From an uncultured Ruminococcus sp. (GTDB lineage Bacteria > Bacillota_A > Clostridia > Oscillospirales > Ruminococcaceae), in contig CACZPE010000035.1 in assembly GCA_902782875.1 (NCBI GenBank), forward strand, positions 1-7,360: a stretch of DNA of 7,360 nucleotides. The letters run 5' to 3'. A model generated the notes under the pieces. That model searched no databases, was not told the origin of the DNA, and worked only from the letters and a program-made list of their open reading frames with translations. Made by a program: the position numbers and the translations under genes. This document shows, one piece after another, positions 6,121-7,360 of the stretch; position 1 is the stretch's first letter, and every line of letters starts with the position of its first letter.

Positions 6121-6714
6121 ATGGCAGGGACAACCAAGGACAAACTGATGTTTGCAGCGCTCGACCTTTTTTCGGTAAAGGGGTATGATGCTACGAGTGT
6201 TGATGAGATAGCGGAATCTATCGGCATCAAGGGGCCGAATATATATAAATACTTCAAGGGCAAGAAGGGACTTTTTACCGAGCTCATAAATACCACACAG
6301 CAGGGATACAAAAGAAAAATGGGCCTTGATGCCTCGCGTACCGCGCAGATACGCAGCGCAGAGGACCTGAAGAATTTCAGCCTCGAGCAGCTGATGTATA
6401 CCCTGTCTGATGATACCGTAAGAAAGCTCAGAAGGATGTACACCATCGAGCAGTTCAGGAACAAGGAGATAGCCGAGATCGCAACATTTCATCAGTACAC
6501 ATATCTCATCGGGATATTTACCGATATATTCACAGATATGATAAACAGAGGCGAAATTGAAAAAGCCGATCCAGAGCTTCTTGCGCTTGAATATCTGTGC
6601 CCTGTGACGGTGCTTATACAGCTCTGCGACAGAGAGCCCGACAGACAGAGCGAGGTAGAGGACAAGATAAGGAGATACATCGATCATTTTATCAGTATAC
6701 ACTTTACCCGCTGA
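6121..6714 (+). CDS. TetR/AcrR family transcriptional regulator
   Basis: A 197-residue repressor of normal family length. The N-terminal DNA-binding domain covers about residues 5-52: KDKLMFAALDLFSVKGYDAT is the family opening, DEIAESIGI forms the first helix of the helix-turn-helix, and KGPNIYKYFKGKKGLF contains the recognition helix and the typical Y-x-Y-F-K-x-K-x-x-L signature. The C-terminal two thirds form a divergent all-helical ligand and dimer domain that does not identify a ligand. Start choice: ATG 6121 has GGGGAG at 6107-6112 with 8 bases spacing. In-frame ATGs at 6091 and 6094 lack a ribosome binding site. It probably represses its own promoter through the TTAACG palindromes and with it the two downstream envelope genes. 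Confidence 0.93.
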   Translation: MAGTTKDKLMFAALDLFSVKGYDATSVDEIAESIGIKGPNIYKYFKGKKGLFTELINTTQQGYKRKMGLDASRTAQIRSAEDLKNFSLEQLMYTLSDDTVRKLRRMYTIEQFRNKEIAEIATFHQYTYLIGIFTDIFTDMINRGEIEKADPELLALEYLCPVTVLIQLCDREPDRQSEVEDKIRRYIDHFISIHFTR

Positions 6715-6752
6715 CTTTGATACTGCCCGGGGCTATCCCGTAAGGAGGAACT

Positions 6753-7145
6753 ATGAATACAACATGGAGGGCAACTGTTCTTGCAGTCGCAGGACTTGTC
6801 ATCAGCATTATTTTCCTGATACTTGCAAAGCGTGAGAGAAACAAGTCGGATAATACCGAGCGTGACAACATCATGTATCTGCAGAATCTGTTCAACATAC
6901 CGCTGTGCATTTCGGTACTGTGTGTACACTTCATAAGCCCGACGGATGATCCTATGCTCGGGCTATGGGGGCTTACGGTGATCGCGATCGCGATACCGAC
7001 AATAATATGCTATATCACTTTCGGCATGGTAATACCCGGGATTCGTCTGTCGCAAAGAAGAAAAAAGCCTCGTCCGAAGCTGTACTGGGCAAATGTGGCA
7101 GTACTTATCGCAGAACTGTTGGCAGCACAGCTGTTTATAAGATAA
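6753..7145 (+). CDS. Small protein with four predicted membrane segments
   Basis: A 130-residue integral membrane protein that I do not recognise. Hydrophobic segments lie at about residues 7-25, 46-62, 70-96 and 111-128. The basic loops KRERNK (26-31) and QRRKKPRPK (101-109) fall between segments 1-2 and 3-4, so the positive-inside rule predicts both termini outside. Conserved-looking polar residues within membranes are scarce, which argues against a classic transporter. SMR-type efflux pumps also have four segments, but the intramembrane glutamate near the N-terminus that they need is missing. An excellent AAGGAGG site just upstream (6742-6748) gives strong translation. It follows the TetR gene by 38 bases with no terminator and is probably co-transcribed, making it a likely target of that repressor. 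Confidence 0.85.
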   Translation: MNTTWRATVLAVAGLVISIIFLILAKRERNKSDNTERDNIMYLQNLFNIPLCISVLCVHFISPTDDPMLGLWGLTVIAIAIPTIICYITFGMVIPGIRLSQRRKKPRPKLYWANVAVLIAELLAAQLFIR

Positions 7146-7169
7146 ACGGATAACACAGGGGGACATATC

Positions 7170-7360
7170 ATGAAGACAAAATTAATCGCTGTGTTATGCA
7201 CAGCTGTACTGGCGGCATCATGCAGCGCACAGAATAGCAATAATACGGACACCGCTGTACAGACTGCGGGCACGACTCCTGCAGCTGCAGAAACTGCCGA
7301 GGCTGCGGAAGTATCTGAGGATATCCCCTCTTTTGAACTGACCTCCGCAGACCTTCACGA
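7170..7360 (+). CDS. Start of a secreted lipoprotein, cut by the right edge
   Basis: The first 63 codons and two bases are present. Residues 1-17 form a type II signal peptide (MKTKLIAVLCTAVLAAS) with lipobox AAS-C, so Cys18 should be lipidated and the protein anchored on the outer face of the membrane. Residues 19-50 form a low-complexity Thr/Ala/Glu/Asn linker. The folded domain appears to begin at about 53 (PSFELTSADLH). That opening resembles the start of YbhB/YbcL (PEBP-like) domains, but too little is present to be confident. An AGGGGGA site at 7157-7163 lies 6 bases before the ATG. The gap to the membrane-protein gene is 24 bases, so it should share its transcript. Confidence 0.85.
   Translation, partial: MKTKLIAVLCTAVLAASCSAQNSNNTDTAVQTAGTTPAAAETAEAAEVSEDIPSFELTSADLH

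Noticed and set aside
6728..6740. CGGG...CCCG mini-hairpin between the TetR and membrane-protein genes
   Set aside because: The stem is four bases with no U-tract. It is too weak to be a terminator, and the AAGGAGG site follows at once.
1..7360. CRISPR arrays, tRNA or rRNA genes, insertion sequences, phage or toxin-antitoxin genes
   Set aside because: Looked for on both strands. No regularly spaced repeats, tRNA-like folds, transposase motifs or terminal repeats were seen.

Overview
The window looks like chromosomal DNA of a gut- or rumen-type Clostridia, most likely a Ruminococcus-like member of the Oscillospiraceae. This is an inference from a mid-range GC content, strong GGAGG-type ribosome binding sites, near-consensus sigma-A promoters, heavy use of ATA for isoleucine, and the protein families present (DinF/NorM-like MATE transporter, YfcD/Idi-like Nudix protein, BD-FAE-type esterase, RadA). 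No RNA gene, insertion sequence, CRISPR array or phage gene is visible.

Layout. Positions 1-67 hold the first 22 codons of an unrecognised minus-strand gene. It is AT-rich and preceded by a perfect consensus promoter (109-137). A 16-bp hairpin at 145-183 separates it from the end of a minus-strand MATE efflux transporter (225-1571). The divergent intergenic region 1572-1834 carries a strong MATE promoter overlapped by a perfect 9-bp-arm palindrome, and a separate plus-strand promoter (1737-1765). That plus-strand promoter probably drives a tight five-gene operon: Nudix hydrolase (1835-2395), alpha/beta-hydrolase esterase (2410-3387), radA (3418-4803), GNAT acetyltransferase (4814-5293) and an unrecognised 220-residue soluble protein (5307-5969). 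Gaps are 10-30 bases with no terminator between genes.

After a weak hairpin (5991-6022) a second plus-strand unit begins. It has a near-consensus promoter (6036-6064) carrying one perfect and one degenerate TTAACG-N2-CGTTAA operator, then a TetR-family regulator (6121-6714), a small protein with four predicted membrane segments (6753-7145) and the start of a lipoprotein (7170 to the right edge).

How it fits together. The first operon joins DNA repair (RadA) to small-molecule enzymes with no obvious shared pathway. The second is best read as an autoregulated TetR unit controlling two envelope proteins of unknown role. I see no clear undescribed defence or mobile system. The most informative signals are regulatory (twin TetR operators, palindrome over the MATE promoter, hairpin/promoter arrangement at the left edge), plus two unrecognised proteins.
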